A DNA stretch of 13,101 nucleotides from Candidatus Kerfeldbacteria bacterium (GTDB lineage: Bacteria > Patescibacteriota > Patescibacteriia > SBBC01). Position 1 is the first letter of the stretch; each line of letters opens with the position of its first letter. Made by a program: the position numbers and the translations under genes. This document shows, in pieces, positions 12,626-13,101 of this stretch. The notes below the pieces were generated by a model that saw nothing but the letters and a program-made list of their open reading frames with translations, did no database searches and was not told where the DNA came from. The stretch is taken from the NCBI GenBank assembly GCA_016204645.1, contig JACQKI010000044.1:1-13101 (forward strand), written 5' to 3'.

Positions 12626-12931
12626 TTATTCATCCAGCTGCTTCAACCATGCACTCAGTATCCGGTGAATGTGCTGAAGATGCCGCGGGTCACGGAAGGT
12701 ATGCGGCGCACCGGGAATGATATGAACTTCCTTTGGCCCAGGTAACACCTCATACAAGAGCTGCTGATGCTTAACCGGCGTTGGTTCATCGAGTTCCCCC
12801 ACCAGCAGCAGCACTGGCATGCGTAGTTTACCCACATTCGGCAGCAGGTCGTACTTCAATCGATCGGCCACGTGGGACCATTTCAGGCGTTTGATGACGC
12901 CGGGCATAGACTTGCTCGGTTTCTCTTGCAA
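12626..12931 (-). pseudogene. 5'-truncated duplicate of an alpha/beta hydrolase
   Basis: The reading frame encodes the C-terminal part of an alpha/beta hydrolase. It includes SKSMPGVIKRLKWSHVADRL of the lid region, the strand PVLLLVGELDEPTP with the candidate catalytic Asp, and IIPGAPHTFRD with the catalytic His, ending SAWLKQLDE. The nucleophile Ser and the N-terminal half of the fold are missing, and the only available start is an internal TTG at 12931 without a ribosome site. Its 3' half repeats the neighbouring hydrolase (112 aligned bases, 12 differences counted by eye: 12691-12802 against 12990-13101) in a different frame. This marks a partial tandem duplication. Expression as a short protein is unlikely. 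Confidence 0.75.
12691..12802. repeat. Direct repeat, copy 1 (hydrolase 3' region)
   Basis: This copy aligns without gaps to 12990-13101 at an offset of 299 nt; 100 of 112 bases match by eye. The second copy probably continues beyond the window edge. Many differences fall at third codon positions, so both copies (or their ancestors) were under protein selection. Confidence 0.9.
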
Positions 12932-13101
12932 TCCAGTTTCTCGATCCAGGTACTTACTATGTGACGGATTTTTAATAAGTGTTTGGGGTCACGGAAGGTA
13001 TGCGGCGCACCGGGAATGATATGAATTTCCTTTGGACCGGGTAGCGCTTCATACAAGAGCTGCTGATGCTCAAGCGGCGTCGGCTCGTCGAGCTCCCCCA
13101 C
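12883..13101 (-). CDS. Alpha/beta hydrolase, C-terminal part, continuing beyond the window
   Basis: The frame is open to the right edge, so the N-terminus and nucleophile are outside. Visible are GELDEPTP with the candidate catalytic Asp, QQLLYEALPGPKEIHIIPGAPHTFRDPKHL with the catalytic His, and a final helix STWIEKLD. Beyond KLD, where the neighbouring copy stops after one more residue, this frame runs on for 15 residues (CKRNRASLCPASSNA) read out of frame from the duplicated fragment before a TGA. The extra tail is a product of the duplication junction. The substrate is unknown; the family includes proline iminopeptidase- and esterase-like enzymes. Confidence 0.8.
   Translation of the reverse strand: MGELDEPTPLEHQQLLYEALPGPKEIHIIPGAPHTFRDPKHLLKIRHIVSTWIEKLDCKRNRASLCPASSNA

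Noticed and set aside
1..13101. Mobile element, CRISPR array, tRNA or rRNA
   Set aside because: No transposase or integrase motifs, no regularly spaced repeats, and no cloverleaf or rRNA-like stretches were found on either strand.

Overview
The window looks like an ordinary chromosomal segment of a GC-rich, small-genome bacterium, most likely Candidate Phyla Radiation (Patescibacteria). That assignment is an inference. It rests on the density of short uncharacterised membrane proteins, a shortened membrane-anchored Clp-type ATPase, DUF5666 and DUF3467 proteins, a CysS with the TDVGHL variant motif, and an alpha/beta hydrolase of the APHTFRD type. No rRNA, tRNA, CRISPR array, transposase or phage gene was seen. 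The window reads as housekeeping plus lineage-specific genes, and I do not see a clearly new multi-gene system in it.

Left part, + strand (1-5787): the tail of an unknown gene and its terminator; a CorA-family transporter interrupted by an in-frame TAG and lacking the GMN filter motif; a one-TM small protein; a membrane-anchored single-domain ClpA/ClpC-like AAA+ protein; a 49-aa one-TM protein; a terminator; cysteinyl-tRNA synthetase (cysS); a one-TM protein of unknown function; a tRNA-dihydrouridine synthase; and a hairpin at the convergent junction.

Middle part, - strand (5851-10218, read right to left): a DUF3467 protein is coupled by a TGATG overlap to a polytopic membrane protein. Next comes dnaJ, with its own promoter overlapped by a CIRCE (HrcA operator) element, then a five-TM protein with its own promoter, and an exported protein of four DUF5666 repeats.

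Right part (10258-13101): two divergent promoter regions of very similar build (about 10258-10299 and 11970-12013) flank a leftward four-gene operon of small proteins ending in a CopC-like anchored protein. They also drive two rightward units whose first genes carry near-perfect Shine-Dalgarno sequences. At the right edge, an alpha/beta hydrolase gene that runs out of the window is followed by a 5'-truncated, frame-shifted duplicate of its own 3' half.

Expression signals are unusually readable. TAGACT recurs as the -10 box with a TTGNNN -35 at 17-18 nt. Several + strand genes begin at or within a few bases of the predicted transcription start (leaderless or nearly so) and lack a Shine-Dalgarno, whereas the right-hand small-gene units use strong Shine-Dalgarno sites.
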